In this document: one piece after another, positions 1 through 9,336 of the stretch | How positions within the stretch are numbered: the stretch's first letter is position 1 | Layout of the letters: each line of letters starts with the position of its first letter | NCBI GenBank assembly: GCA_963556145.1 | Contig: OY744467.1 | Coordinates: 4,030,001-4,094,000, forward strand | Reading direction: 5' to 3' | Length of the DNA: 64,000 nucleotides | Source of the DNA: Hygrocybe punicea | Taxonomy: Eukaryota; Basidiomycota; Agaricomycetes; Agaricales; Hygrophoraceae | The notes under the pieces: model-generated | Database searches by the model: none | Seen by the model: the letters and a program-made list of their open reading frames with translations, nothing else | Told to the model about the DNA's origin: nothing | Program-made: the position numbers and the translations under genes

Positions 1-150
1 AACACTCCGAACGATGCTTGGCCTTCCCGCAAGCGAAACAACGACCAGTAGCCCAATACAAGTCCCGATCAGAGTCGGAGAGGCGGCAGGTGAAGTTGTG
101 CGTAATACAATTAACCGCGACAGGGTGGGATGGGTTAAAGAGGGCAGAAC
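1..150 (-). pseudogene. Fragment of antisense CCHC zinc-knuckle gene in element A, copy 1
   Basis: On the minus strand this edge-truncated frame encodes a zinc-knuckle stretch (CFACGKAKHRSEC) preceded by SDRDLYWA. It aligns in frame with the fuller antisense gene of the second A copy at 43345-43946. Many residues differ between the copies but the cysteines, histidine and SDRDLYWA are kept. The knuckle's last cysteine falls at the window edge. Function is unknown; a nucleic-acid-binding role is inferred from the CCHC pattern only. Confidence 0.5.
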
Positions 151-420
151 GTTTGAAGAATATGAGATGATGGCACGAGTGGGGAAACATCGCATTGATG
201 AGAGATGGAACGAAGGATCCAACCACACTTTATACCGAATGGAGGCCCACTCCCAATCAGGAAGAAACCTCTACCACTTCATCAACGAACCCGTGAGAAT
301 GACACGTGACCGGAGGTTGAAATCCCCGACTCTCACAGAACATCACAGACCACTCTCATCACTCACACCGGGACAATAAGACACCCACTTTCACTACCCA
401 CGCACAAACTCCCTCCAATC

Positions 421-828
421 ATGACCCAATCCGTTATCGCCGCCATCATCGCCATCATTATCGTATACACTTTCATCCTCATCGCAATATGCCGAGGGGT
501 GCAACAAATCCCCATCACCGCCGATCCCGAGATCCCCCTATCAACGTTCGAAGCGCTCCGACCCCCTACGATACGCAGCAACGACACGTCACACGGCAGC
601 GAATCCCCGCACGAAGAACGAGACAGCCGTGGTGACGCGTACCCGGATGCTTACGGATCCGGTGACGAATCCGCACGCCAGCCTGGCACGATCACAAATC
701 ACCTCAATGCCGGAGGAGACGTGGACCCACTAATGCGACGGAGCGAGTCGCCTGTACAACACATCACTGGTACTGCGGAGGAGGAGGGATGGTATAAAAG
801 ACATCGCGCAACACATAGTCTACCCTAA
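421..828 (+). CDS. Hypothetical 135-aa single-span membrane protein in element A
   Basis: The ORF starts at ATG 421 with an almost uninterrupted hydrophobic segment (residues about 5-24, rich in I/A/V) followed by a basic-flanked CRGV and a long hydrophilic, D/S/R-rich tail. I do not recognise a family. The second copy of element A has the same frame (ATG 44153), with mostly conservative changes, a single in-frame TGA and an element-B insertion in the middle. The ORF's last codons overlap the TATAAAAG of the presumed LTR promoter, so in an LTR reading it lies in U3. Type I/II membrane topology is a guess. Confidence 0.4.
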   Translation: MTQSVIAAIIAIIIVYTFILIAICRGVQQIPITADPEIPLSTFEALRPPTIRSNDTSHGSESPHEERDSRGDAYPDAYGSGDESARQPGTITNHLNAGGDVDPLMRRSESPVQHITGTAEEEGWYKRHRATHSLP

Positions 829-989
829 CTTTGACCTCTTGTATTACTCCTAGCAGTTGTACTAGACGTAGCAAACTTCATCCAACTTACATCACTTGAA
901 CCTTACCCCAGGAAACCCTACCTCTATTACTGCCGACATCGTGCAACCGTTTGACCCTCCGATCCATTACGCGACCGCTAGTCGTGACA

Positions 990-1157
990 GGCCCGTCGTC
1001 GTCTCACCACCCATTGCCATGCTTCGTTCTCGAATCCGTCGCGTACGATATCAATTCCGGCCGCGTCGACTTCTAGTAACTCAGCTACGGCGCTCTCGAA
1101 GTCTTGCCGCGTTTCCACATCGAGAGTATTGAGGAAAGTGTCGTATTCTGTCGACAT
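990..1157 (-). pseudogene. First exon of E-type Zn2Cys6 accessory gene, interrupted
   Basis: Minus-strand ATG at 1157 (MSTEYDTF...) reads the same first exon as the intact gene at 4500-5977, with about ten amino-acid differences. The exon is cut by element A three bases before the exon-1 splice junction seen in the intact copy. Only about 56 codons remain in the window. Confidence 0.7.
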
Positions 1158-1485
1158 CTGGTGTTGGTATTGGTACTTGTTGGGCTTGTTGAGGATGTTG
1201 TCGAGATTGTTGAAGTCGCGTTGAAAAGTTTTCTTCTTTGTATTTGTTGCCCCGTCACGTGACCGTTGTTCCTTTATCCAGCCGTTTCGCCCCACCCTCT
1301 TTTAGTAGCTCCGGACCACTGCTTCCCGACGCTTCGATACCCGCCGGCTTCGATCTCGTTCATGTTGTACCATCGTTTCCGCCCGTTTTCGACATCGCCT
1401 CCGCTCATTTATTCCCACGACCCCGGTATCTTCATTATTTCGTATGGATCGACCAGGGATGGTCTCTATCTGAGTCCTGACCGGA

Positions 1486-2073
1486 TGTAGAGGCTCCGGG
1501 CCATCTGGACCCGAATCTTCTTCATATCCCACATCGTCCCCGTCCATTCCCATTCATGTATCGTCAATTCCGCCTGATTCCGGTCGTTTCCATCGATTCC
1601 ACTCCGGATTCCGCCTCCAGATTCGTTCCTACATGCACTGCAATGTCTCTAACGACCCGGAATCAGTACATTTATAGTCATATATCATGTATCTACGTTT
1701 CCCGTCTCCTAGTACATAGCATTCCTCCACTCCACTCCACTCCTATCAGTTACAGCCTTCGCTTGTAGTACATAGTTACTACAGCACAGGATCACTCCCA
1801 GTAGTATAAAAGATGTACCCTTATACTACAAACTATATAGAAAATACAGGTTATCGCTCCCCTTCAGTTCTATTTCTTAGTCCTCCCTTCGTATCGTCTC
1901 CATATTAGTCTTCGTAACTCCACTCCCTACACTTCCCCTCTGATCCAGAACCCCTGGATTCGGGTTGGATTGATTAGACACTACAAAGACACTAAACTCC
2001 TCTGATCACTTCTTAGCTGATCACCCCTTTTCGTAGATTCCCATTCGGGTCTACAACAGAACTTGCCGTCACA
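1486..2073 (-). repeat. LTR of truncated E-family element
   Basis: Read on the minus strand it starts TGTGACGG (2073) and ends CTCTACA (1486), matching the 613-bp LTRs of element E with substitutions and small indels (588 bp here). It contains the same short ATG frame (1302-1553, minus) seen in E; that frame is not convincing as a gene. Confidence 0.8.
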
Positions 2074-3437
2074 ACGGCCCGGATGGTCTTTCAAGGTGTG
2101 TACAACAACCTCTGGATTCTCCGCCGGAAAAGGACAATGTAGAAGAAACTGAAGACTGGATCGACCGCCTCTATGGTTTCGCACATATGATCAATACTCC
2201 TCATCCGTCCCTGCGTTTGTTGCGATCTTGTTCCGCTTTCGCCGCACTAGTGACTGGGGACAGTCACCATCTCAGTGAGGAGGAAGGATCCAATCCTACG
2301 CTTACCTACGACGACGTACCGCGCACTGACGCTGCTTGCAGAGAAGACGATCGCATCACCCTGGTAAAGAAATGGCTCAGCGACTTAGAGCGCCCGATCG
2401 ACCTCGCCGATTCCGACTACGCGACCTTCATCCAATACTGTACAGACTTTTTCCTCAACGGAACTAGACTATGGCGCAAAGACCAGAATGGCGTGCACAA
2501 GTTAGTTATATCGCACGATCACCGAACATCAATTATGCGACAAGCCCACGACGAAGTAGGACACAAAGGATTTTACGCGACTCGCGCTATGATCGCAGAA
2601 CGCTTCTGGTGGCCGCACATGCAAGTCGATATCCACTGGTTCGTTCGCACATGTCATCTTTGCCAGCTTCGCCAATCCCATCAGATTCTCATTCCCCCTG
2701 TCGTCACAACGCCCACTCCACTTTTCGCCAAAATATTCATCGACACGATGCACTTGCCGACATCTAGAGGATACAAATATATAATCCAAGGACACTGCTT
2801 GCTTACTCAGTATCCCGAATTCAGAATGCTTCGCAACGAAAATGCTCGCGCAATCGGAGATTGGATATTCGAAGATATTCTCTGTCAATGGGGTTCTCTC
2901 CGTGAAATCGTTACAGACAACGGACCCGCGCTCATCAAATCCCTCACTTATCTTTCGAAGCGATACCGCGTTAACCATATTCGCATCTCCGGCTACAATT
3001 CCTGCGCAAACGGTCTCGTGGAACAACCGCACTACAACATTCGACAATCTCTCTTCAAAGCTGCGGACGGCGACCAGTTTAGATGGGCCAATGTGACGTA
3101 TTCAGTATTTTGGGCCGAACATATCACTATCCAACGACAAATGGGCTGCTCACCTTACTTCACAGCGACTGGCACTCATCCCCTATTACCACTCGACATC
3201 GTAGAAGCAACATACCTTCAACCCCTGCCGGATTCGGTCCTATCTTCTACAGACCTTATCGAGCGATGCACGATCGCACTCCAAAAATGTAGCGACGATA
3301 TTAATCGCATATACTCGCAAGTCTATGACACGTGACGGAAAGCGGCACAACGTTTCGAAAAGCAACACGCGAAGACGATTCGCAACTTCGATTTCAAAAG
3401 CGGTGACTTAGTACTCATTCGCAACACACAGATAGAG
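2074..3437 (+). pseudogene. Ty3/Gypsy element G pol: RNase H end and integrase (decayed)
   Basis: The frame begins inside the RNase H C-terminus (GPDGLSR) and runs through an integrase. It shows an HHCC zinc-binding region (HDEVGH about 2550, CHLC about 2650), then DDE catalytic residues in IDTMH, VTDNGP and NGLVEQ. An in-frame TGA at 3333-3335 breaks it; the next codons (RKAAQRF...) continue the same frame up to the conserved GDLVLIRN motif. There the hAT-type element at 3438 is inserted, and the frame resumes at 9649. The upstream RT/gag lie left of the truncated E-family element, outside the window. Arg-to-Cys and Arg-to-Gln changes around the catalytic Glu look like CpG transitions. Confidence 0.85.
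2251..2290 (+). other. Candidate central polypurine tract of element G
   Basis: This 39-40 bp segment matches the sequence preceding G's 3' LTR (13819-13858) at about 32 of 39 positions; both share GGACAGTCA, TCAGT and AGGAGGAA. It lies at the RNase H/integrase border. Central copies of the 3' polypurine tract are known from Ty1 and lentiviruses; use here is inferred. Confidence 0.45.
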
Positions 3438-3549
3438 TAGTGTTGCCGAAGTTCAGTTCGGTCCGGTTCCGACCCTTTTTGGCGGAACCGCGAACTGAAC
3501 TTGGGGTCCGGTTTGGCGCATGGCCAAACCTGGACCCAGACGGCATCGA

Positions 3550-4162
3550 TGTGACGGCGAGTGGGGTTGTAGACCCGAATGGGAATCTACGGAAAGGGTG
3601 ATCAGCTAAGAAGTGATCAGAGGAGTTTATTTTCTATAGTCTAGTCAATCCAACCCAAATCCAGGGTTCTGGATCAGAGGGGAAGTGAAGGGAGCGGAGT
3701 ACGAAGACTAATGAGATGATACGAAGCGAGGACTAAGAAGTAGAACTGAAGGGATGCAATACGATAGGATGTAATATGATATGGTGGGATATGATAATAT
3801 ATATGTTGTAGTATAAGGGTACATCTTTTATACTACTGGGAGAGATCCTGTGCTGTAGTAACTATGTACTACAAGCGAAGGCTGTAACTGATGGTAGAGA
3901 GGTGGAGCGGAGTATAGGGGGAATGGTGCTATGTACTAAGTAACGGGAAACGAAGATATATCATATGTAACTATATACGTACTGATTCCGGGTCGTTAGA
4001 GACATCGCATCTTGAGTATGAACGATTCCGGAGGCAGAATCCGGAGCGGAATCGACGGAAAAGACCGGAAATGGGCGGAATCGATGATACGTGAATGGGA
4101 ATGGACGAGGACGAAGTGGGATATGAAGAGGATTCGGGTCCAGAGGGCCCGGAGCCTCTACA
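3550..4162 (-). repeat. LTR of element E (3' LTR in element sense)
   Basis: 613 bp, near-identical to 7950-8562. Near its accessory-gene end it carries clustered CGGAA/TTCCG motifs (about 4024-4082). The accessory gene's start codon lies 338 bp beyond this LTR, so antisense transcription would begin in or just past it. Confidence 0.88.
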
Positions 4163-4499
4163 TCCGGTCAGGACTCAGATAGAGACCATCCCTGGTCGAT
4201 CCATACGAAATAACAAAGATACCGGGGTCGTGGGAATAAATGAGCGGAGGCGATGTCGAAAACGGGCGGAAACAATGGTACAATGTGAACGAGATCGAAG
4301 CCGGCGGGTATCGAAGCGTCGGGAAGCAGTGGTCCAGAGCTACTAAAAGAGGGTGGAGCGAAACGGCTGGATAAAGGAACAACGGTCACGTGACGGGGCA
4401 ACAAATACAAACAAGAAAACTTTTCAACGTGACTTCAACAATCTCGACAACATCCTCAACAAGCCCAACAAACCCAACAAACACCAACACCAACACCAG

Positions 4500-5977
4500 A
4501 TGTCGACGGAATACAACAATTTCCCCAACAATCTCGATGCGGAAACGCGGCAAGACTTCGAGAGCGCCATAGCCGAGTTACTAGAAGTCAACGCGGCCGG
4601 AATCGATATCGTACGCGACGGATTCGAGAACGAAGCACGGCAATGGGTGGTGAGACGACGACGGGCCATGGTAAGAGATCCCGTTCCCGTAAACGGCACG
4701 GACTAACGATACGCGACAGCGGAACTACAGGGGAATCTTGACGGAAATCCGAGACAATGGAATCGACGTGATGGAACCGAGGGATTTCTCGATGGGCGGA
4801 GAGATGGTGGTCGAGGTCGAGGAATGGTTGCGGAATCGTGAGGAGTACAAGAAGCGGGAACGGGAAGAGGCCGTGCGTCGGGAAGTCGAGGAAGCATCAC
4901 GTTTGCAGGAGGAGAAGGAGGAGGAAGCGAGGAAGCAACAGGTCGAGGAGGCGGAAAGGATCGAGCGGGAATGGGCGGAGGAATCGCGTCAATACGAAGA
5001 GGAGATGAATAGGAGGGCGGAGGCGGAGAAGCGGATCGAGGAGGCGGAAAGGATGAAGGCGGCAGAGGCAGCAAAAAGGGATAATGCAGCCGCGAAAAGG
5101 GACCGGGAGGAGACTGCACAAACCAGCGATCACGGAAGCGAGGACGAGGAGGACACCTGGTCCAACCAACAACTACGAAAATACGAGCGGCTTCAAGCAC
5201 TCAACGCGATCAAACACAAAAAGCTCAACCGGGATAAGAGGGTCAACCGGGACGACGAGACCGTTCACGGGGACTACAACAGCGGCAACGATTTCTCGAA
5301 TGCGAGCGGGAACGAGGACGCGGAACCGAAGGGAAAGATTCCGGGGGTAAGTGATATCTCGCGGACTCGTATATCCGTGGTGCCTAACTAATCCGTAGTA
5401 CATGCAGTCGTTCCGTATCCGGCAATGCGATGCGTGCGTGACCGCCAACGCGGTTTGTCGCGGAATCGAGGGATACGCGTGCGATCGGTGCAAAAGACTT
5501 AAACGACGTTGCGGATTGTCGACGAAGGGACCGGCCACCGGATCCGGAAAAGCGGAAAGGAAAGGGAAGGCGAAGGCGGGTAGTCCGAAGAGAAAGGTCG
5601 TCGCGAAGAAGATACCAAAGCCCATGAGGAAGCCTAGGTTGCGGACCGGAGAGGCGTCGACGAGTAAGCGGACGTTGACCGACGTCGAACCGGATACGGA
5701 ATCGGAGCGGGACGAAGGGAGACGAGGAAATCCGTTCAAGCACCCGCGGATCGGAGCCGGAATCAACGACCACGTCCGGGCAGTACGCAAGATGGTGACG
5801 GAAACGCAAAGGGAGATATCGACGATCGCGGACGGCCTCTCTGAATACGTCGCGGAGGTCCACACCAAGCTAACCCGTTGGACGCAGGAGCTAAATCGAC
5901 TACGCGCGAACCAGGCCCATATCTTTGGCCAACTCGACATGATCGACACAAAACTCGACGAAAGGAGAAGGGAGTAG
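4500..5977 (+). CDS. Coiled-coil Zn2Cys6-type protein, antisense accessory gene of element E
   Basis: Three exons fit perfectly: 4500-4670, 4720-5346 and 5399-5977 (introns 49 and 52 bp, GTAAG...CTAAC...AG), giving 458 aa. Exon 1 is a short acidic/helical region. Exon 2 is a long E/R/K-rich segment typical of a charged coiled coil, then an acidic linker. Exon 3 starts with six cysteines spaced CX2CX6CX7CX2CX6C (CDAC...CDRC), followed by basic RK-rich stretches and a C-terminal helix-forming region with heptad leucines. The cysteine spacing resembles the GAL4-type binuclear zinc cluster of fungal transcription factors. It runs opposite to the element's Gag and converges on it tail to tail. Two other LTR elements here carry the same architecture. 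DNA binding is inferred; no function is known to me. Confidence 0.75.
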
Positions 5978-7755
5978 AAGGGAAATGGACGGAAAAGGAG
6001 GGGAACCGAACCGCGGGACAATGTACATAAAAATAAAATGAGTACATAATAAAATCTATAACGGAAAGGGAGAAACGGGTAACTACATAAGCCAGAATCT
6101 GGAGGTCGAGGTGGAGGGCGGGACCGGAATACAACGGACACGGAATGGGATCGAAACAAACGGGAAACAAGGAAAACTATAAACGGAAACGAAAATATAA
6201 ATAAGTGGAGGCCGGGAGCGTGAACGGAAAGCGGAACGGAAGACGAAAACGCAAAAATAGGAGACGGAAACGGGTCTACATCCCCACAAGAGTTTCTGAA
6301 AGAAGGTCGGAGGCGGAACGACGAGAGGAGGCGGAGAACTTCTTGCAAATATTCGAGCGAGGTGTCGAGGGGGCGGAGGTCCAGAATGCAATCACAAAGT
6401 AGAATGAAGACGGAAACGAGGAATAAAATAAAATCGAGAACCGGAGTGCCGACACCAACACGATCCCATATAATGGGTGTGCCGCGTAACGGGTCTAAAG
6501 ACGACGGGGTGCCCCAAGCGGGCGGAAACGACAAAGTGCCCCAAGTGGGCGAGGAGGGAACCGGAGAAGATACGGGAGCGGGAACGACGAGGGGAACCGG
6601 GAACGAAGGGGTCGACATAACGGAACCGGGACCAGAATCGAAATCAGATAAAAGGGGAGGTATGGGGTCCGGAATGGGAACGGGTATGGAATACTCAACC
6701 AAAGTCGACGGAATCTCAATAGACGGTGACGGAGGACAATATGGCGACAATATCGGGGGCGGAATGTCTATTTCTGGAGAATCCGATGACAATGGGAGCG
6801 GGTCCGGTACGAGTTCGTGGACGGAAACCGGAGGGGACGAATCCGAAGACGACGGGGACGAAATAGGAAACGAATTGGATAAATCGGTGACCGGCATCGA
6901 TAAATCGGGAATGGGATCGGACGGGGACGGCACGGGACTGGACGTCAAAACCTGTAAACAAATAACGGTCTCGACGGGCACCGGAATGGACAGGGACGGG
7001 GAACACGATGACGGGGACGGAGTATACGAAGGACCGGAATGAACGTGGGCGACGGAACGAACAACGGTGGGCGGGATCGAGGTCAGAATCGGGACCGGAG
7101 ATGACAAAGCTATGACGGGTGGGGAACTGGGACCGGAATCGGGACTAGAGATGGTAACGGCAAGGGAAGGGGATTTCGGAACGGAGCGATAACCGGAAAG
7201 TAGGAATAAGGCGGCATCGTGGAAAACATCGAGTGGGTACAGATCGTCGTGGTAATGGTCAGGAAGAAGGTAATGGAGGCGTTCTTCAATACGTAGACGA
7301 AGGTCTGAGTCGAATCCGTTGGCGAAGAATGTGTTCCGTTGCTTATCCGTTAGACGGCCGTTGTCAAACAAGACACCGGAAATGCGTATGAAATCCCGGA
7401 AATATTGTCCTAAGTCCACTTTGTTCTCTATACCGTAAGCCGATTGTCGTCGCGTAAGTTGATCGAGATCCGAGATCGTATACCGGATGGAATTCGTAGC
7501 ACCGGGATAAAAGTCGAAGACGGCACGTCGGAAAGCAATGAAGTCCTTTGCTGAAGCGGCGGGTAGGGTAGACCAAAGTTCGTAATCGTCGTTATCGAGG
7601 TACCGGAGCGTGTAGCGAATCTTCATAGCGTCCGTGAGTCCACAGTCGGAGCCGAGCATGTCAATTTCGTCAAAGAAGCGGGGAAGGTCGTGTTCGTCAC
7701 CATGAAACGTCGGGGCTGAACGATCACCTCGGAGAGGCATCAATCCGTACGTCAT
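5173..7755 (-). CDS. Gag-like protein of element E with Pro/Ser-rich extension
   Basis: The frame opens at ATG 7755, 195 bp inside the LTR. Residues about 1-190 look like a Ty3/Gypsy Gag/capsid: a folded, acidic/aromatic region with FRRAVFDFYPGA and repeated L/Y-rich helices. Residues about 200-430 are strongly Pro/Ser-rich, followed by a short hydrophobic run. The remainder (below about 6000) overlaps the well-supported antisense gene and is probably not real coding sequence, so the true end is uncertain. No zinc knuckle or protease is visible. The frame stays open for 860 codons, partly because of the base composition of the antisense gene. Confidence 0.55.
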   Translation of the reverse strand: MTYGLMPLRGDRSAPTFHGDEHDLPRFFDEIDMLGSDCGLTDAMKIRYTLRYLDNDDYELWSTLPAASAKDFIAFRRAVFDFYPGATNSIRYTISDLDQLTRRQSAYGIENKVDLGQYFRDFIRISGVLFDNGRLTDKQRNTFFANGFDSDLRLRIEERLHYLLPDHYHDDLYPLDVFHDAALFLLSGYRSVPKSPSLAVTISSPDSGPSSPPVIALSSPVPILTSIPPTVVRSVAHVHSGPSYTPSPSSCSPSLSIPVPVETVICLQVLTSSPVPSPSDPIPDLSMPVTDLSNSFPISSPSSSDSSPPVSVHELVPDPLPLSSDSPEIDIPPPILSPYCPPSPSIEIPSTLVEYSIPVPIPDPIPPLLSDFDSGPGSVMSTPSFPVPLVVPAPVSSPVPSSPTWGTLSFPPAWGTPSSLDPLRGTPIIWDRVGVGTPVLDFILFLVSVFILLCDCILDLRPLDTSLEYLQEVLRLLSSFRLRPSFRNSCGDVDPFPSPIFAFSSSVPLSVHAPGLHLFIFSFPFIVFLVSRLFRSHSVSVVFRSRPPPRPPDSGLCSYPFLPFRYRFYYVLILFLCTLSRGSVPLLFRPFPFYSLLLSSSFVSIMSSWPKIWAWFARSRFSSCVQRVSLVWTSATYSERPSAIVDISLCVSVTILRTARTWSLIPAPIRGCLNGFPRLPSSRSDSVSGSTSVNVRLLVDASPVRNLGFLMGFGIFFATTFLFGLPAFAFPFLSAFPDPVAGPFVDNPQRRLSLLHRSHAYPSIPRQTALAVTHASHCRIRNDCMYYGLVRHHGYTSPRDITYPRNLSLRFRVLVPARIREIVAAVVVPVNGLVVPVDPLIPVELFVFDRVECLKPLVFS

Positions 7756-7949
7756 ATCGGGAATGTCTAAATCGGGATGCGGGTCGGAAAGTGGGTCGGG
7801 TCGAGGAGGTTCGAGGTCGAGGTCGAAGGCGTAAGCGGAACTAAATAACTAGAGTCGGGTAGAAGAGGGAAACGTCATGAAAGTCAAAGCCGACCGTGGG
7901 GAGGGTATGAAAAGACAAAAGAAATAAACTCCTCGCGGTGGGCTCCAGT

Positions 7950-8562
7950 TGTGACGGCGAGTGGGGTTGTAGACCCGAATGGGAATCTACGGAAAGGGTG
8001 ATCAGCTAAGAAGTGATCAGAGGAGTTTATTTTCTATAGTCTAGTCAATCCAACCCAAATCCAGGGTTCTGGATCAGAGGGGAAGTGAAGGGAGCGGAGT
8101 ACGAAGACTAATGAGATGATACGAAGCGAGGACTAAGAAGTAGAACTGAAGGGATGCAATACGATAGGATGTAATATGATATGGTGGGATATGATAATAT
8201 ATATGTTGTAGTATAAGGGTACATCTTTTATACTACTGGGAGAGATCCTGTGCTGTAGTAACTATGTACTACAAGCGAAGGCTGTAACTGATGGTAGAGA
8301 GGTGGAGCGGAGTATAGGGGGAATGGTGCTATGTACTAAGTAACGGGAAACGAAGATATATCATATGTAACTATATACGTACTGATTCCGGGTCGTTAGA
8401 GACATCGCATCTTGAGTATGAACGATTCCGGAGGCGGAATCCGGAGCGGAATCGACGGAAAAGACCGGAAATGGGCGGAATCGATGATACGTGAATGGGA
8501 ATGGACGAGGACGAAGTGGGATATGAAGAGGATTCGGGTCCAGAGGGCCCGGAGCCTCTACA
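7950..8562 (-). repeat. LTR of element E (5' LTR in element sense)
   Basis: Direct repeat of 3550-4162. The segment 8424-8482 packs about seven CGGAA/TTCCG/TCCGGA motifs. The minus-strand sequence just inside the LTR (7948 downward) starts TGGAGCCC, compatible with a tRNA primer-binding site; the tRNA was not identified. Confidence 0.88.
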
Positions 8563-8626
8563 TCGAACCGTCTGTCCGCATTCGGTCTGGGTTCAGACGC
8601 GGTCTGAACCCCGGACCGAGGTGGGC

Positions 8627-9336
8627 TCACCCCGTGAGCTCTGTTCTCCTCGTGAATGGCAGGCACGTATCAATTGATACGGCGCTGCACTTTGCGAGGT
8701 AGATGGGCTGCGGGGGAGCCGTCCGGCGCTGCTGCTGCTGCTGCCGCTGCCACTGCTGCTGTTGCTGCCGCTGCCGGCGCTGCTGCTGCTGCCGTGGCCA
8801 TTGCTGCTGCCACTGCTGCTGCTGTTGTGGCCGTTGCCGTTGCTGCTGTCGCTGCTGCTGTTGCTGTTGCTGCTGCCGCTGTTGCTGCTGCTGCTGGCTG
8901 TCGTGGTTGTCGTTGCCGTTGTTGTTGCCGCCGCTGGTGTTGCCGCTGTCCCGCGTTGGATGGCTTGATGCAGCAGCTGCTGCTGCTGCTGCTGTTGCCG
9001 GCATTGCTGCTGCCGGCATTGCTGCTGCTGCTGCTGCTGTTGCCGCTGCTGCTGTCACTGCTGCTGCTGCCATTGCTGCCGGTGCTGCTGCTGGCTGTTG
9101 CCGTCGTCGTTGCCTGGTTGCCGTTGCCATTGCCGTTGCAGTTGCTGCCGCCGCTGGTGGTGGTGGTGGTGGTGTTGCGGCTGTCCCGCGTCCTTTGGCA
9201 TCGCGTTGGTGTTGGGATCCATTTTGTGCCGCGGTGGTGTGCTCGCGATGTGGTCGCGGTTGAGTTTCCTGTAACAGATAATATTAGTAAAGTTAAGATA
9301 AATGGTAAAACTTACCTGTGTCCATGAACGCGACAT
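8627..9336 (-). CDS. Spliced Gln/Ala-rich protein of hAT-type element 1
   Basis: A minus-strand ATG at 9336 starts a 21-nt exon (MSRSWTQ, 9336-9316) followed by a 47-bp GTAAG...CTAATATT...CAG-type intron and a 642-nt exon (9268-8627). Joining them keeps one frame of about 220 aa. After a short polar N-terminus with six consecutive prolines it becomes poly-Ala, then poly-Gln/Arg, encoded by imperfect GCA/CAG repeats. The same intron is visible in the related copy (14836-14881), but that copy has lost the ATG. Whether it makes a protein is uncertain, because trinucleotide repeats give long frames by chance. Confidence 0.35.
8728..9170. repeat. Imperfect CTG/CCG trinucleotide repeat tract
   Basis: The + strand is almost entirely CTG, TTG, CCG and CAT/GTT triplets. 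Open frames in all six phases here are a by-product of the three-base periodicity. The second hAT copy has an equivalent, differently expanded CAG tract. Confidence 0.85.

Larger units (their letters stand above)
1..989 (+). mobile_element. Element A, copy 1 (LTR-like repeat, left end outside window)
   Basis: This stretch is homologous to a second copy split between 43160-44269 and 57657-58162. The second copy has ends TGTCATG...CGTGACA and a 5-bp target duplication, which fits a solo LTR. Copy 1 ends with the same CTAGTCGTGACA at 989 and abuts sequence of a truncated LTR element, so it is inserted into that element. A TATA-like TATAAAAG lies at 793-800. It carries two ORFs in opposite directions, described separately. 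The LTR interpretation is inferred from ends and target duplication; a short-TIR DNA element is the alternative. Confidence 0.6.
990..2073 (-). mobile_element. Truncated LTR element of the E family (LTR plus 5' part of accessory gene)
   Basis: In reverse orientation this repeats 3550-4667 of element E with divergence: LTR (2073 down to 1486), leader, and first exon of the Zn2Cys6 accessory gene. It stops inside that exon exactly where element A begins (989/990). Its other end sits in the RNase H region of Gypsy element G: the sequence right of 2073 resumes in frame with G's pol. The remainder of the element presumably lies beyond the left edge of the window, on the far side of A. Confidence 0.8.
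3550..8562 (-). mobile_element. LTR retroelement E (gag plus antisense Zn2Cys6 gene, no pol)
   Basis: Two 613-bp direct repeats begin TGTGACGG and end CTCTACA, and the joint with the host hAT element repeats TCGA (5 bp if the terminal A is counted). A Gag-like frame runs on the minus strand from 7755, so that strand is taken as sense. The opposite strand carries a three-exon Zn2Cys6 gene next to the 3' LTR. I see no protease, reverse transcriptase or integrase, so the element must be mobilised in trans. I found one difference between the LTRs (4036 A versus 8436 G), implying recent insertion. Confidence 0.85.

Noticed and set aside
1..989. Element A as a short-TIR DNA transposon (TGTCA/TGACA ends)
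   Set aside because: Possible, but the 5-bp duplication, TG...CA ends, TATA box and length are better explained by a solo LTR; kept as an alternative only.
1302..1553. 83-aa ORF repeated in E-family LTRs (also 4095-4346)
   Set aside because: Short, overlaps the LTR end and is broken in the other LTR copy at 8495-8677; no sign of conservation beyond DNA identity.
8656..9327. Leucine/cysteine-rich + strand ORFs of about 190-220 codons
   Set aside because: Reverse-strand reading of the CTG/CCG tract; no intron or start context and no family resemblance.
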